Under the pieces are notes generated by a model that saw only the letters and a program-made list of their open reading frames with translations, ran no database searches and was not told the DNA's origin. From assembly GCA_002167745.1 (NCBI GenBank), contig NHCB01000013.1, forward strand, positions 98,215 through 162,214: 64,000 bases of DNA. Direction: 5' to 3'. The position numbers and the translations under genes were made by a program. This DNA is from Betaproteobacteria bacterium TMED22 (GTDB taxonomy: Bacteria; Pseudomonadota; Gammaproteobacteria; Burkholderiales; Eutrophovitaceae). Shown piece after piece: positions 31,176 through 41,540 of the stretch (position 1 is its first letter; each line of letters opens with the position of its first letter).

Positions 31176-32309
31176 TCAAAAATTTTGATCTATCCCAAAA
31201 GTATATAAATTGCCCTCTGACGTTTGAACCAGTAATTCATTATCAGTTGCTATCGGATTGGTCAAGATCGGACTGCCATCGGTTTTTGTTCTTCCGACAT
31301 ATGATCCATCAACAACGCTAATGGCCGAAATTATCCCTTCCAAGTCTCCAACCATTAGCCAAGACCCCATAACCGTCGGACCAGTAATCTTACGATACCG
31401 GAAAGATTCATTACGCCACAATACCGCACCTGTATTTCTGTCCAAAGCCATAACATACCCCGCCTCATCAGACACGAATACTCTCTCATCGTCATAACCA
31501 AGGCTACCGACCGCTGAGACTCGGACACTCCAGTTAGGTTGACCAGTTTCTATATCGAAACAAGAAACCCGACCTTGGAAAGTAGCCATACACACGACGT
31601 CTTTTAGAACCAATGGAGTACCTACCACATCCGAAATGCGCTCAAGCTCATTATCTCCAGAAGGAATAGAGACATTCACACTCCATAGGACCTCACCCGC
31701 CGAACTATCCAGATTCATCGCAATTCCGCCATGGAACCCGGCGATAATCGAGTCAGACAATCCAACTCCCAACCCGGGATTTGATCGCAAAATCAAACTT
31801 TGACTTGGTGCTTGGAAATCCCAGTTAAATTCCCCAGTATCTCTATCTAATCCAACCAGCCTACCCTGAACATCACGCGCAATCACTGTTTGTCCTGCTG
31901 CCATAGGCGCCCCCATTACGGAGTTTCCAATGTTGGACTGCCATCTTACGACGCCATTAGAATCCATCAGACTGACCATTCCATCTTCACCACCTAAGAA
32001 AATCTCCCCATCGGCGACGCCCAATCCCCCAGATATTTTCTCATCGAATGCAACCTCATAAATTTTACGTCCTGTCTCAATATCAAAACACAAAACAGAA
32101 TATGCAGAAGCACCGCACACACGCTCAGCCGAGGCAATCGGAGAAAAGATAGCTGCGTAGGGATCACCGAGTGATTTATCCCAAATCTTATTTAACGATA
32201 TTTGCTGCTCAAATTCTGGAAGATCAACCGCCTCTCGGCGCTGAGTACCCGAGCACGCAACGGTAATCAAAGTCGACAAAACGAACGCGCAAAATACAAA
32301 AAGTCTCAC
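31176..32309 (-). CDS. bamB: Outer membrane assembly lipoprotein BamB
   Basis: Eight-bladed PQQ-type beta-propeller of the Bam complex. A short signal peptide with lipobox VAC (LSTLITVACSGT) predicts lipidation and outer-membrane anchoring. Propeller repeats recur as DRDTGEFNWDF, DSSAGEVLWSV, DIETGQPNWSV and DRNTGAVLWR. Length is 377 residues. The start is a GTG overlapping the yfgM stop as GTGA. Position between yfgM and der is standard. Confidence 0.94.
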   Translation of the reverse strand: MRLFVFCAFVLSTLITVACSGTQRREAVDLPEFEQQISLNKIWDKSLGDPYAAIFSPIASAERVCGASAYSVLCFDIETGRKIYEVAFDEKISGGLGVADGEIFLGGEDGMVSLMDSNGVVRWQSNIGNSVMGAPMAAGQTVIARDVQGRLVGLDRDTGEFNWDFQAPSQSLILRSNPGLGVGLSDSIIAGFHGGIAMNLDSSAGEVLWSVNVSIPSGDNELERISDVVGTPLVLKDVVCMATFQGRVSCFDIETGQPNWSVRVSAVGSLGYDDERVFVSDEAGYVMALDRNTGAVLWRNESFRYRKITGPTVMGSWLMVGDLEGIISAISVVDGSYVGRTKTDGSPILTNPIATDNELLVQTSEGNLYTFGIDQNF

Positions 32310-32941
32310 TGCGATCCTAAACTGTCAATCTTGATCTGAACGATGTCCACCCATGGATTACCGTCTTGCAACAAACTCAATGCCTCTTGATAAGCAGCAA
32401 GAGCTTTTTCGTTCATATTTTGAGCCGCGTAGATATCGCCCCGCAGATCAGCATATAAACCCGACATTGCAGCATCAGCATCTCCATCAAGTGCTGTCAT
32501 CGCCAAATTAAACTCCTCAGTCATTAAATAAAGGGCTCCCAAACGAAGTTTCGCTAACGCCACCAAACTGCTATCGCGTGAGTCATCAACAACACTTCGC
32601 AAAAGATTTATCGCCTCTTCATGCTTACCCTTATCGCTCTCGGTTCTCGCTAAATTCAACCGGGCTAAGTCCCCGTAGTACGTATCGCCATATTCGGCAA
32701 TGATCTCCCTTGATGTGGAGCTAACAAGATCCAAATCTTCGCTGGCCCCAGCCGACTCAAGTTTATTAAATGAAGAGGAAGCAGATTGCGCCTTTGTGTT
32801 TACTTGAAGTTCCCACCACTTTGTACCACCAAAACCAACTACAACAGCAACCGCCACTGCGATCACGATCCGTCCGTACGATCTCCAAAACTGCTGAAGA
32901 GCATCTAACTGTTCTTGTTCATCTAAATCGAAAGTTGCCAT
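32306..32941 (-). CDS. yfgM: YfgM family TPR protein, SecYEG accessory subunit
   Basis: Inner-membrane protein with a cytoplasmic N-terminus, one helix (GRIVIAVAVAVVVGFGGTKWW) and a periplasmic TPR domain. In E. coli it associates with the translocon and PpiD. The N-terminal DLDEQEQLDALQQFWRSYGR is characteristic. Length is 211 residues. It overlaps bamB by four bases and follows hisS, so the chaperone-like factor and BamB are made together. Confidence 0.9.
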   Translation of the reverse strand: MATFDLDEQEQLDALQQFWRSYGRIVIAVAVAVVVGFGGTKWWELQVNTKAQSASSSFNKLESAGASEDLDLVSSTSREIIAEYGDTYYGDLARLNLARTESDKGKHEEAINLLRSVVDDSRDSSLVALAKLRLGALYLMTEEFNLAMTALDGDADAAMSGLYADLRGDIYAAQNMNEKALAAYQEALSLLQDGNPWVDIVQIKIDSLGSQ

Positions 32942-32979
32942 ATTAATTACCTAAAGTTTTTATAATCGTAATTGTAAGT

Positions 32980-34266
32980 CTAAACACCAGCTTCACAAAT
33001 TCTTTCGACGGCATCATATACGCTAAGCTCCTGCTGTTGGGTAGCAAATTTACCATTGCTGGCGCGCAGAGACTTCAAAGAAATTGTTTTTTTAGCTACC
33101 TCGTCGTCGCCGATGATAACAGCAAATTTAGCACCGCTATTATCAGCCTTCTTCATTTGTGATTTTAGAGCACCACCACCACAATGAAGTACCACTTTCA
33201 AACCATTATCTCGCAGTATTTTTGCAATATCCCAAGCGTAGAGCTGCGCTGTTTTATCTGAAGACACCAAATAAACATCGGGATTTTCTCTCGAGATCTC
33301 TATTTCGCATGAACTTAAGACAGCAAGAACTCTTTCGAGACCTAAAGCGAATCCGCATGCAGGAATGAGTTTGCCACCAATTTGCTCTGCCAAACTGTTG
33401 TATCGCCCGCCGGCACAAATGGTACTTTGAGCTCCTAAGAAGTCGGTCTTCCATTCATAGACAACATCATTATAGTAATCTAAACCTCTGACGAGATTAG
33501 GATTGACTGTGTAAGTAATTCCTGAGCGATCGAGAAATTGTTTAAATTGCTCCATCTTATCAATGGATTCATTTGACAAGAAGTCCAGCAACTTTGGTGC
33601 TGACGAAACAATCTCCTTTGTGTGAGGGTTTTTAGTATCCAGAACTCTCAGCGGATTCGTATTGATACGCCTACGCGAATCCTCATCCAAACTCTCCTCG
33701 CGCTCCTTTAAAAAGCTAACTAAAAACTCCCTATATTTTTTTCTATCGTCTTTGCTCCCTAAAGAGTTCACCTCCAACCGAACTCCCTTGGCTGATATCC
33801 CTAATTTACTCCATAGCTCGGATACCATCATGACGTGCTCAGCATCGATATCTGGACCCTCGAAGCCAAGCGCCTCTACCCCAACTTGGTAAAACTGTCT
33901 GAACCGGCCCTTTTGTGGTCGTTCGTGCCGAAACATAGGTCCGCAGTAATACAATCGTCTCGATTTTCCATAAGTCATATTGTGCTCGATCGCTGCACGA
34001 ACTACGGAAGCTGTTCCCTCTGGCCGCAATGTCAACGAATCTCCATTCAATGCGTCAATGAAGGTGTACATTTCTTTTTCAACGATATCCGTTGTCGAGC
34101 CGATAGATCTTACAAATAAATCAGTGTTTTCTAAAATAGGAGTACGGATATTTTGATATCCAAACATTGCTAGCCAATCTCGAATAACAGACTCAATCCA
34201 TTCCCACTGATAACTCTCTTCAGGAAGAATGTCATTCATCCCTCGAATCGCTTGAATTCTACTCAT
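32980..34266 (-). CDS. hisS: Histidyl-tRNA synthetase
   Basis: Charges tRNA-His. The class II core has motif 2 RPEGTASVVRA...MFRHERPQKGRFRQFYQVGVEALG and the histidine-binding motifs RGLDYYNDVVYEW and GGRYNSLAEQIGG. Motif 3 is in CGFALGLERV, and a C-terminal anticodon-binding domain follows. Length is 428 residues, against 424 in E. coli. The ATG is well placed. It is the true synthetase; hisZ at 24682-25857 is its regulatory paralogue. Confidence 0.97.
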   Translation of the reverse strand: MSRIQAIRGMNDILPEESYQWEWIESVIRDWLAMFGYQNIRTPILENTDLFVRSIGSTTDIVEKEMYTFIDALNGDSLTLRPEGTASVVRAAIEHNMTYGKSRRLYYCGPMFRHERPQKGRFRQFYQVGVEALGFEGPDIDAEHVMMVSELWSKLGISAKGVRLEVNSLGSKDDRKKYREFLVSFLKEREESLDEDSRRRINTNPLRVLDTKNPHTKEIVSSAPKLLDFLSNESIDKMEQFKQFLDRSGITYTVNPNLVRGLDYYNDVVYEWKTDFLGAQSTICAGGRYNSLAEQIGGKLIPACGFALGLERVLAVLSSCEIEISRENPDVYLVSSDKTAQLYAWDIAKILRDNGLKVVLHCGGGALKSQMKKADNSGAKFAVIIGDDEVAKKTISLKSLRASNGKFATQQQELSVYDAVERICEAGV

Positions 34267-34325
34267 TAACTTCGTCTTTCATAAAGCTATTCAATAAGAT
34301 ATCGCACACACTTGGCATCTTTAGC

Positions 34326-35543
34326 TCAACTGCCATACGTCTCACGTACATACTCATTCACAATGTCTTCGAACTCTTGAGCAATTGCGTCGCCCTTGAG
34401 TGTTTTAACTCTTACTCCATCGACATAGACTGGTGCGACAGGGTTCTCACCCGACCCAGGCAAACTGATTCCGATATTTGCATTTTTACTTTCTCCCGGT
34501 CCATTCACCACACACCCCATCACAGCAACCTTCATATCCTCGACGCCTTTGAACTTTTTCTTCCAAATGGACATTTCTTTCCTAAGAAATGTCTGAATCT
34601 CCTGAGCAAGGATTTGAAAAAAGTCGCTCGATGTTCGGCCACATCCTGGACACGATATAACAAGGGGTGTGAAAGCTCGAATACCCATAGTTTGAAGCAA
34701 CTCCTGGGCAACATAAACTTCCTCCTCACGCTGCCCACCAGGCTGCGGGGTCAGTGAGATTCTTACTGTATCTCCAATCCCCTCTTGTAACAAAACTGCC
34801 AATGCAGCGCTCGACGAAACAATGCCTTTGCTGCCCATCCCGGCTTCGGTAAGGCCAAGATGTAGTGGATAATTTGATCGTGAACTCAATTCCCGGTAAA
34901 CGGTAATTAACTCCTGCACATCGCTCACCTTGCACGAGACTATGATTTTGTCATGAGCCAAACCAATTGTCTCCGCTATTTCCGCGCTGCTCATAGCAGA
35001 CAAAATTAGGGCTTCGCGCACGAGAGCGTTATTACTAAGAGGCTGATTCCTCAACGCATTCTCATCCATCAATCGACTGAGCTGATCTTGATCCAAGCTA
35101 CCCCAATTAGCACCAATTCTAACTGGCTTATCGTATTTACACGCGTACTCAATGATGGATGAAAATTGACTATCTTTTTTACTTCCTCTACCGACATTTC
35201 CGGGATTAATTCGATACTTATCCAAATTTTCCGCGCACTCCGGATGCTCTTTCAAGAGTCGGTGACCATTGAAATGAAAGTCCCCTACGATTGGACACTC
35301 AACATTTTTTTTTGCCAAAGCTTCTTTTATCCTTGGCACGGCAGCTGCAGCCTCTGACGTGTTCACGGTCACCCTAACAATCTCCGAACCAGCGGAATGT
35401 AATTGTGCAATTTGATTTACCGTTTTATCAATATCCGCAGTATCCGTATCAGTCATCGACTGAACAACCACTGGATGCTGACTACCCACCAGAACCGAAC
35501 CGACTGCAACCGTGTTCGTCTTTTGTCGTATCGTCATATTCAT
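34326..35543 (-). CDS. ispG: 4-hydroxy-3-methylbut-2-enyl diphosphate synthase
   Basis: [4Fe-4S] enzyme of the MEP pathway that converts MEcPP to HMBPP. The TIM-barrel part starts [26 protein letters not shown]. Cluster cysteines are in [13 protein letters not shown] and [11 protein letters not shown]. At 405 residues it is longer than E. coli IspG (372) and carries the C-terminal [24 protein letters not shown] that I associate with Burkholderiales enzymes. An ATG two codons in is an alternative start. The pilF and rodZ genes that often sit between rlmN and ispG are absent. Confidence 0.96.
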   Translation of the reverse strand: MNMTIRQKTNTVAVGSVLVGSQHPVVVQSMTDTDTADIDKTVNQIAQLHSAGSEIVRVTVNTSEAAAAVPRIKEALAKKNVECPIVGDFHFNGHRLLKEHPECAENLDKYRINPGNVGRGSKKDSQFSSIIEYACKYDKPVRIGANWGSLDQDQLSRLMDENALRNQPLSNNALVREALILSAMSSAEIAETIGLAHDKIIVSCKVSDVQELITVYRELSSRSNYPLHLGLTEAGMGSKGIVSSSAALAVLLQEGIGDTVRISLTPQPGGQREEEVYVAQELLQTMGIRAFTPLVISCPGCGRTSSDFFQILAQEIQTFLRKEMSIWKKKFKGVEDMKVAVMGCVVNGPGESKNANIGISLPGSGENPVAPVYVDGVRVKTLKGDAIAQEFEDIVNEYVRETYGS

Positions 35544-35575
35544 GCCGCATAAACTTTCATATCCATCCAGTCTTT

Positions 35576-36745
35576 TTACAGTGAGGCTGAAACAACTCGG
35601 CTCCTCCCAGAACGAGGCGTTCGACGGTCTTTAACTTGTCCCGCCAATTGGCCACAAGCCCCCGCAATATCATCACCACGCGTCCTTCTAACTGTAGTCA
35701 CCAACCCTGCGTCAATAAGTATTTTCTGAAACCGGATAACCACTTTTTCAGAGCTTCGATCAAATCCAGATTCATTGAACGGATTAAACGGAATGAGATT
35801 AAATTTGCAAGAAACACCGCGAGTGGCGGTTATAAGTTCTCGAGCATGCTCCGCCCGATCATTAATCCCGGCTAGCATGATGTATTCAAATGTTACGAAA
35901 TCCCGAGGTGAACCACGGCGTTGCCATTTTACGCCTGAAATAGCACCACCTTGCGAACAGTCTGTGTATCGCTTACATGCCTCCATTAAATCTGCTATCG
36001 GATATTTTTTATTAATTGGAACTATCTGGCTTCTCAAATCATCATTAGGAGCATGAAGAGAAACAGCCAGAGACACCGGACAATCCTCTCTTAAACGATC
36101 AATATTGGGAACAATACCAGAGGTCGAAACTGTTACCCGTCTGCGAGACAATCCATAAGCAAAGTCATCAAGCATAATTCGTACCGCATGGACTACGTTT
36201 TCGTAATTGGTCAAAGGCTCTCCCATTCCCATCAAAACGACATTCGAAACCGCTCGGGATGGATCAGATCCGTCAAGTCTGGCTCCCATGCGCTCAGCTT
36301 CTGGAAATCGATTTTGCGCCAACCACAACTGTCCAATAATTTCTGACACTTTGAGGTTACGATTAAACCCCTCTCGTCCTGTGGCACAGAATGCACATTC
36401 AAGTGCACATCCAGCCTGAGAAGAAACACATAGGGTGCCACGACTTTTCTCTGGGATAAACACCGACTCCACAGAGTTTGCATTGTCAACCGGAAATAAC
36501 CACTTAAGGGTCCCGTCATCAGACCGAGATTCACGCTCAAACGCTGGAACACGAATCGTCGCCAACTCACTCAGTTTCGCCCGTAAAGACCTAGAAAGAT
36601 CAGTCATTAGATTAAAATCAACGATCCCACGCTGATGAATCCATTTGAACAGCTGCTGCGCTCGAAATGAACTCTCACCAATTTCCTTGAGAAACTCAGC
36701 GAGTTGCAATCGGTCAAGGTCGAGTAGATTGGTTTTTACAGTCAT
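35576..36745 (-). CDS. rlmN: Dual-specificity 23S rRNA/tRNA adenine C2-methyltransferase RlmN
   Basis: Radical SAM enzyme that methylates A2503 of 23S rRNA and A37 of some tRNAs. The cluster motif CALECAFC is near residue 113. The first catalytic cysteine is in [10 protein letters not shown], and the methyl-carrying cysteine is in [10 protein letters not shown] near the C-terminus. Length is 389 residues. The ATG is three bases after the ndk stop region in the same orientation, so the two genes are almost contiguous. Confidence 0.97.
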   Translation of the reverse strand: MTVKTNLLDLDRLQLAEFLKEIGESSFRAQQLFKWIHQRGIVDFNLMTDLSRSLRAKLSELATIRVPAFERESRSDDGTLKWLFPVDNANSVESVFIPEKSRGTLCVSSQAGCALECAFCATGREGFNRNLKVSEIIGQLWLAQNRFPEAERMGARLDGSDPSRAVSNVVLMGMGEPLTNYENVVHAVRIMLDDFAYGLSRRRVTVSTSGIVPNIDRLREDCPVSLAVSLHAPNDDLRSQIVPINKKYPIADLMEACKRYTDCSQGGAISGVKWQRRGSPRDFVTFEYIMLAGINDRAEHARELITATRGVSCKFNLIPFNPFNESGFDRSSEKVVIRFQKILIDAGLVTTVRRTRGDDIAGACGQLAGQVKDRRTPRSGRSRVVSASL

Positions 36746-36748
36746 AAA

Positions 36749-37174
36749 CTATCGCGGGTAAACGTTCATGCTAGGAAAAAAATAAGAGATTTCGATCGCT
36801 GCATTTTCAAAAGAATCTGAACCATGGACAGCATTAGCATCAATGCTTTCGGCAAAATCAGCACGAATACTTCCGGCATCAGCTTGCTTAGGATCCGTTG
36901 CTCCCATTAAATCTCTATTTCGCTTAATTGCATCCTCACCCTCAAGCACCTGAATACACACAGGCCCAGAAGTCATGAAGTCAACTAGGTCATTAAAAAA
37001 AGGACGGTCTTTGTGCACAGCATAAAATCCTGCAGCATCAGCTTTCGACAGAAGCGCAAATCTCATAGCCGATATCTTTAAACCTGCGTCCTCGAATCGG
37101 GTGAGTATCCTCCCAATCAAGTTCTTTTTTACCGCATCGGGTTTAATAATTGAAAGCGTTCTCTCTATTGCCAT
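36749..37174 (-). CDS. ndk: Nucleoside diphosphate kinase
   Basis: Balances NTP pools by transferring the gamma phosphate through a phosphohistidine. [18 protein letters not shown] opens the protein and the active-site histidine is in NAVHGSDS. Length is 141 residues, typical of the proteobacterial enzyme. The region before it holds a recognisable promoter and three GTTAAC palindromes within 59 bases, so it is probably regulated at its own promoter. Confidence 0.97.
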   Translation of the reverse strand: MAIERTLSIIKPDAVKKNLIGRILTRFEDAGLKISAMRFALLSKADAAGFYAVHKDRPFFNDLVDFMTSGPVCIQVLEGEDAIKRNRDLMGATDPKQADAGSIRADFAESIDANAVHGSDSFENAAIEISYFFPSMNVYPR

Positions 37175-37197
37175 TGTCTCTCCATCACATTGTTTAA

Positions 37198-37263
37198 GTT
37201 AACAAAACCTCGGTATGTTAACACGCGCCGTGCGCATTAAAATGACGCTTGTTAACCTTACAA
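37198..37263 (-). promoter_or_regulatory. ndk promoter with three GTTAAC palindromes
   Basis: On the minus strand TTGTAA (37263-37258), a 16-bp spacer and TTTAAT (37241-37236, 5 of 6) form a plausible promoter. GTTAAC occurs at 37251-37256 inside the spacer, at 37217-37222 near the predicted start, and at 37198-37203 downstream. The 6-bp palindrome occurs otherwise only sporadically in the window. Operator function is inferred from clustering. Confidence 0.45.
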
Positions 37264-37270
37264 TTTTAGC

Positions 37271-38602
37271 TCAGTGATTTGGACGCCATATGATATTTAT
37301 ACCTCTTTCGTCTTTTTGAGCACAACAATGTCCCGAAACACCATGATTACCAACGAATAGCGCCTCCGTGCCAACAAAAACTACCGGAATACTCGACCGG
37401 AGCCATGGAGGAATTCCCTCTGTCTGCCATATTTTTCGCAGCTCTCTTCTTGGTCGGTTTTGCGCTAGAGAAAAACGTTTGTTTCCGGAGCCTAGCCGAA
37501 CAGTCAGAGATCCATGCGAAACATACTGTTTTGAGATACCTCGGCCCAACACCTCTGAGAACTCAAGATGTCCTAAGTCTCCCGGCAGATCGATATACGT
37601 CTCCCCACTCCAAACTCTCGACCATCCTTCATTCGTCACATCTTTTCTATCAACAAGGTACACATGCTTGCGGTATCGCTTAACACTAATGCTTTTGTTA
37701 TTGACGGAAACAGCTGCACTTATTTTCGCGTACTTACACTGCCGTAAAGCCTCTGTCATCCAAGTTCGTCCGGGAACAGACGCACCGCGACGCCGAAATA
37801 ACTCTCTAAACATATTGATAGCACGAACTTCAGACAAACTATTTAATCCCTCAAGATCAATACCGCCGCATGGACTAATTAAAAGGTCAATATCCTGCGC
37901 CGCTACTTCCTTCAACAAATCACTGGTATCCGCTAAATTTTTAATGACATTTACTATTGATTCTTCATAAGCTGGAAATCGAGTCCTTAACTGAGGCAGC
38001 ATTTCCTTCCTGAGATAATTCCTAGAATAAATACGATCACTATTTGAAGGGTCTTCCACCCAAGTGAGACCTCGTTGCTTCGCGTACTTCACAATTTCGT
38101 CACGGCTAACACCAAGCATCGGGCGAAAGATTTTTTTATGGGTACTGTAGTCGTCTCTAAGAGATGTCATACTCGAAAGACCGTCCACGCCAGAACCTCG
38201 GAGGGCTTGCAAGAAAAAAGTCTCAATTTGGTCATTCTGATGGTGGGCAAGCAAAATCATCGGTGACTTGTGGCTCAACAGGGCATCGTAGCGCGCTTGA
38301 CGCGCGGCGCCCTCGATTCCAAGCCGAGATCGCTCTGGGACTTGCACATCAAGAATGCTCAAAGGAATTGAATAAGACTCACATAATTGAGAGCAAAAAT
38401 CAGCCCATTCAGTAGATTTGTGATGCAGATGGTGATTCACGTGAGCAGCATCAATCTTGAGGTCCAACGACACAACCAACCGTGATAACACGTCAAGTAA
38501 AACAACAGAGTCCACTCCCCCGCTTAAAGCAACAACTACCGTTTGCCCCGCGAGTCGGTTTAACTCAAACTGTTCCTTAACTTTGATTTCTAAGTCAGTC
38601 AC
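37271..38602 (-). CDS. tilS: tRNA(Ile)-lysidine synthase
   Basis: Modifies C34 of tRNA-Ile(CAU) to lysidine so that it reads AUA. The N-terminal PP-loop is VVALSGGVDSVVLLDVL with DAAHVNHHLHHKS and LLAHHQNDQIETFFLQALRGSG, followed by DPSNSDRIYSRNYLRKEMLP. The TilS C-terminal domain ends the 443 residues, with PPWLRSSIPVVFVGTEALFVGN. The GTG start is the only good candidate before the PP-loop. It lies 60 bases after accA, an accA-tilS order common in beta- and gammaproteobacteria. Confidence 0.94.
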   Translation of the reverse strand: MTDLEIKVKEQFELNRLAGQTVVVALSGGVDSVVLLDVLSRLVVSLDLKIDAAHVNHHLHHKSTEWADFCSQLCESYSIPLSILDVQVPERSRLGIEGAARQARYDALLSHKSPMILLAHHQNDQIETFFLQALRGSGVDGLSSMTSLRDDYSTHKKIFRPMLGVSRDEIVKYAKQRGLTWVEDPSNSDRIYSRNYLRKEMLPQLRTRFPAYEESIVNVIKNLADTSDLLKEVAAQDIDLLISPCGGIDLEGLNSLSEVRAINMFRELFRRRGASVPGRTWMTEALRQCKYAKISAAVSVNNKSISVKRYRKHVYLVDRKDVTNEGWSRVWSGETYIDLPGDLGHLEFSEVLGRGISKQYVSHGSLTVRLGSGNKRFSLAQNRPRRELRKIWQTEGIPPWLRSSIPVVFVGTEALFVGNHGVSGHCCAQKDERGINIIWRPNH

Positions 38603-38662
38603 GATTACGCACGATAAGTAGCGATAAACCTCTCAAAAACAAATGATAAAAGTATTAAAAGT

Positions 38663-39625
38663 TTACTCAACCTCAAGGAATTTACCGTAACTCATAATTC
38701 GACCTAGCCGTTTTTCAACTAGCTTAGCAGGTGATAAATCCATGACACTGGCTAAGGAGTCTTCCAAACTTTTCTTCAAGGTCTGAAACATTGCACTCTG
38801 ATCCCGATGTGCACCGCCTAAGGGCTCTGAAACGATCTTATCAATCAAGCCAAGTGTTTTAAGGCGACTCGCAGTAATGCCTAAAGCCTCTGCGGCCACC
38901 GATGCCTTCTCCGCACTTTTCCAAAGAATCGACGCACACCCCTCTGGAGATATGACGGAATAAATGGAGTACTGCAAGCTTTGAACTATATCTCCTACGG
39001 CAATAGCCAGAGCACCGCCGGACCCACCTTCTCCTACAATGGTAGTAATTATAGGCACCCTTAAGCGCGCCATTGCATACAAATTTCTGCCTATAGCCTC
39101 CGACTGACCTCTCTCTTCTGCACCCACCCCGGGGTAGGCACCGGGTGTATCCACAAACGTGAACACAGGCATGTTAAATTTTTCCGCCAACTCCATGAGT
39201 CGGAGAGCTTTTCTATAGCCTTCTGGTTTAGGCATGCCAAAATTACGATGCAGTTTTTCCTTCGTATCGCGCCCCTTTTGGTGACCTATTACGACTACTG
39301 AGCTATCGTTGAACCTTGCAATGCCCCCAACTATAGAAGGATCATCTGCAAAAAGTCGATCCCCGTGAATCTCTTCAAAGCCTGAAAACAGTGATTCAAT
39401 ATAGTCCAGCGTGTAGGGTCTCTGAGGATGCCTCGCAACTTGAGCAATTTGCCAGGCAGTTAACTTAGCGTATATCTCCTTCGTTATCGAATCGCTTTTT
39501 TTTCGTAATCTACCGATTTCCTCAGATATATCAACCGCGGAATCATCTTGAACAAACCTCAGGTCCTCTATTTTGGACTCAAGCTCTGCGACCGGTTGCT
39601 CAAAATCAAGAAATGTTGTTTTCAT
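38663..39625 (-). CDS. accA: Acetyl-CoA carboxylase carboxyltransferase subunit alpha
   Basis: With AccD transfers the carboxyl group from biotin to acetyl-CoA to make malonyl-CoA, the first committed step of fatty acid synthesis. The N-terminal [15 protein letters not shown] is family-typical. The crotonase-fold core shows [37 protein letters not shown] and [15 protein letters not shown]. Length is 320 residues. dnaE, its usual upstream neighbour, is not in the window. Confidence 0.97.
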   Translation of the reverse strand: MKTTFLDFEQPVAELESKIEDLRFVQDDSAVDISEEIGRLRKKSDSITKEIYAKLTAWQIAQVARHPQRPYTLDYIESLFSGFEEIHGDRLFADDPSIVGGIARFNDSSVVVIGHQKGRDTKEKLHRNFGMPKPEGYRKALRLMELAEKFNMPVFTFVDTPGAYPGVGAEERGQSEAIGRNLYAMARLRVPIITTIVGEGGSGGALAIAVGDIVQSLQYSIYSVISPEGCASILWKSAEKASVAAEALGITASRLKTLGLIDKIVSEPLGGAHRDQSAMFQTLKKSLEDSLASVMDLSPAKLVEKRLGRIMSYGKFLEVE

Positions 39626-39693
39626 ATTGAAATTCTAAATACTTTTCCAACGATAGACACTAATGATCAAAGTATCAACTGCGTTACGCCGTA

Positions 39694-41415
39694 TTAAAAT
39701 ACTACTCCTGCTCGGCCTCTTGGATCGTTTAAAACCGAACACCTTATTTGCTTTGTATCACAATGAATAGCTTGCATGTTGCCCCATTTTCTCCGGTAAA
39801 CCTGCACATCATGCCCTTTGCTTCTCAGCTGAGAAATCCAAGCGTCGTCAAAACTGTCTGGCTCAACTTGCACTCTGTCCGGCAAATATTGATGATGATA
39901 TCGAGCTAGAGAAACAATAGCTTCAGGATCAACATTAATCGGGTCTAAATACTCAAGAATTGCCAACATAACCATACTTATGATTCTTGATCCACCAGGA
40001 GTACCGATCGCTAAATCACCTTTCTCACTTCCAACAAAAGTAGGAGACATCGAGGAAAGCGGTCGTTTGCGCGGCTCAATTCCATTAGCTCTATTCCCCA
40101 CAAGCTCGTATGCGTTACCTTTGCCAATTCCAATTGAAAAGTCATCCATATGGTTGTTCAACAATATTCCGGTATTTCCGGCAACCATGCCTGAACCAAA
40201 CGGTCCATTTATCGACAAGGTTGCAGCAACCCGATTACCCTCATCGTCGACAATTGAAAAGTGAGTAGTCTCCTCTCCATCTAATGTAAGGTCGAAGACT
40301 GTCGGAAGACTATCACTATCCGTCGCGGCATCGAACGAAATTGACCGCCCTCTCTTTCGGGCGTATTCAAGACTCATTAATTGTTTTAACGGTGCGTCAG
40401 AAAAGTCTGGATCACCCATAAACCTGGCTCGGTCATTGTATCCGCGTCTCATAGCCTCAACCATCAAATGAGGTCGAACCGTATGATCGTGACTATAGTA
40501 AGACAAATCCTCCAAAATATTGAAGACCTGAGCCATTACCAAACCACCGGAGGAAGGTAACGGCGCCGTAACTATTTTTGCGCCATTAAAGTTAATAATT
40601 ACGGGGGCTCGTTCCTTTACTTGATAATTTTTTAGGTCGTCAAGCGTCCAATTACCACCAGAGGAGACCACATGATTTACCATTTCATGTGCGATACTAC
40701 CGCGATAGAAAGAATCAATATCTTTTGCCATGGTTTCCAGCGTTTGCGCTAAATCAGGTTGCTTTAAAACCTCACCCAATTTAAATGGCTCACCTTTATT
40801 AAAAAATATGCGTTCTGAAAGTTTAAATTTCCTAATTCGCTTCTCAACCCAACCCACTGCGCGAACGTATCTAGGGTCGACCGAAAAACCATCACGAGCT
40901 AACGTAATGGCTGGCTGCAAAACGGCCTCCAACGGCAACTTCGCATAAACTGTTGATAAATGCTGGAGCGCGGCGGGGATACCTGGGATCGCGGCTGCAA
41001 GAGGGCCTTCTCGTGATCGTAGAGGCACCCCTAACCCTTCTGCGTTGAGATAAAGACCTTCGGAAGCCCGCTCAGGCGCTATTTCTCGAGCATCAACAAA
41101 GACGTCTCGACCTGAGTCAGCAACATGCAATAGATAAAAGCCACCACCACCCAAACCAGAAGAATAAGGCTCCACAACACCCAAAGCAGCAGTCACAGCA
41201 ATAGCTGCGTCAAAAGCATTCCCTCCGTCAAGCAAAACCTCACACCCGGCAGCTGTGGCTTCTGGGTGAGCAGTGGCGATAGCGCAACTATCGCTCGCTT
41301 GAGTCTGATGAGACAACGAGCAAAAGATGATTACAAAAAAATATACGGTTGATAATTTTAGTATTGATCTTGCACTAAATATCCATCGCAAGCTGTGCTC
41401 TAAAAACTGAGGCAT
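39694..41415 (-). CDS. ggt: Gamma-glutamyltranspeptidase
   Basis: Periplasmic Ntn-hydrolase that cleaves glutathione and transfers its gamma-glutamyl group. A hydrophobic signal segment (LSTVYFFVIIFCSLSHQTQA) precedes IATAHPEATAAGCEVLLDGGNAFDAAIA. The autoprocessing site and catalytic threonine are in GEETTHFSIVD, with PLPSSGGLVMAQVF upstream and PLSSMSPT and TPGGSRII downstream in the small subunit. The track ORF starts at 41457 without a ribosome-binding site. The ATG at 41415 has GGAGAG six bases upstream and gives 573 residues. No operon partner is evident. Confidence 0.93.
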   Translation of the reverse strand: MPQFLEHSLRWIFSARSILKLSTVYFFVIIFCSLSHQTQASDSCAIATAHPEATAAGCEVLLDGGNAFDAAIAVTAALGVVEPYSSGLGGGGFYLLHVADSGRDVFVDAREIAPERASEGLYLNAEGLGVPLRSREGPLAAAIPGIPAALQHLSTVYAKLPLEAVLQPAITLARDGFSVDPRYVRAVGWVEKRIRKFKLSERIFFNKGEPFKLGEVLKQPDLAQTLETMAKDIDSFYRGSIAHEMVNHVVSSGGNWTLDDLKNYQVKERAPVIINFNGAKIVTAPLPSSGGLVMAQVFNILEDLSYYSHDHTVRPHLMVEAMRRGYNDRARFMGDPDFSDAPLKQLMSLEYARKRGRSISFDAATDSDSLPTVFDLTLDGEETTHFSIVDDEGNRVAATLSINGPFGSGMVAGNTGILLNNHMDDFSIGIGKGNAYELVGNRANGIEPRKRPLSSMSPTFVGSEKGDLAIGTPGGSRIISMVMLAILEYLDPINVDPEAIVSLARYHHQYLPDRVQVEPDSFDDAWISQLRSKGHDVQVYRRKWGNMQAIHCDTKQIRCSVLNDPRGRAGVVF

Positions 41416-41540
41416 GAAAACTCTCCGACCAAATACTCCGTCTTTACGATCAGCCATTAACGTTTAATGAGCCAATGACTAGAATGTTTCGTTCCATTCA
41501 AGACACATCGCACCGATGAAGAAAAAAGAAACAGGTATAC

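Noticed and set aside
37368-37970. 200-residue plus-strand ORF opposite tilS
   Set aside because: Antisense shadow of an intact TilS frame with conserved motifs.
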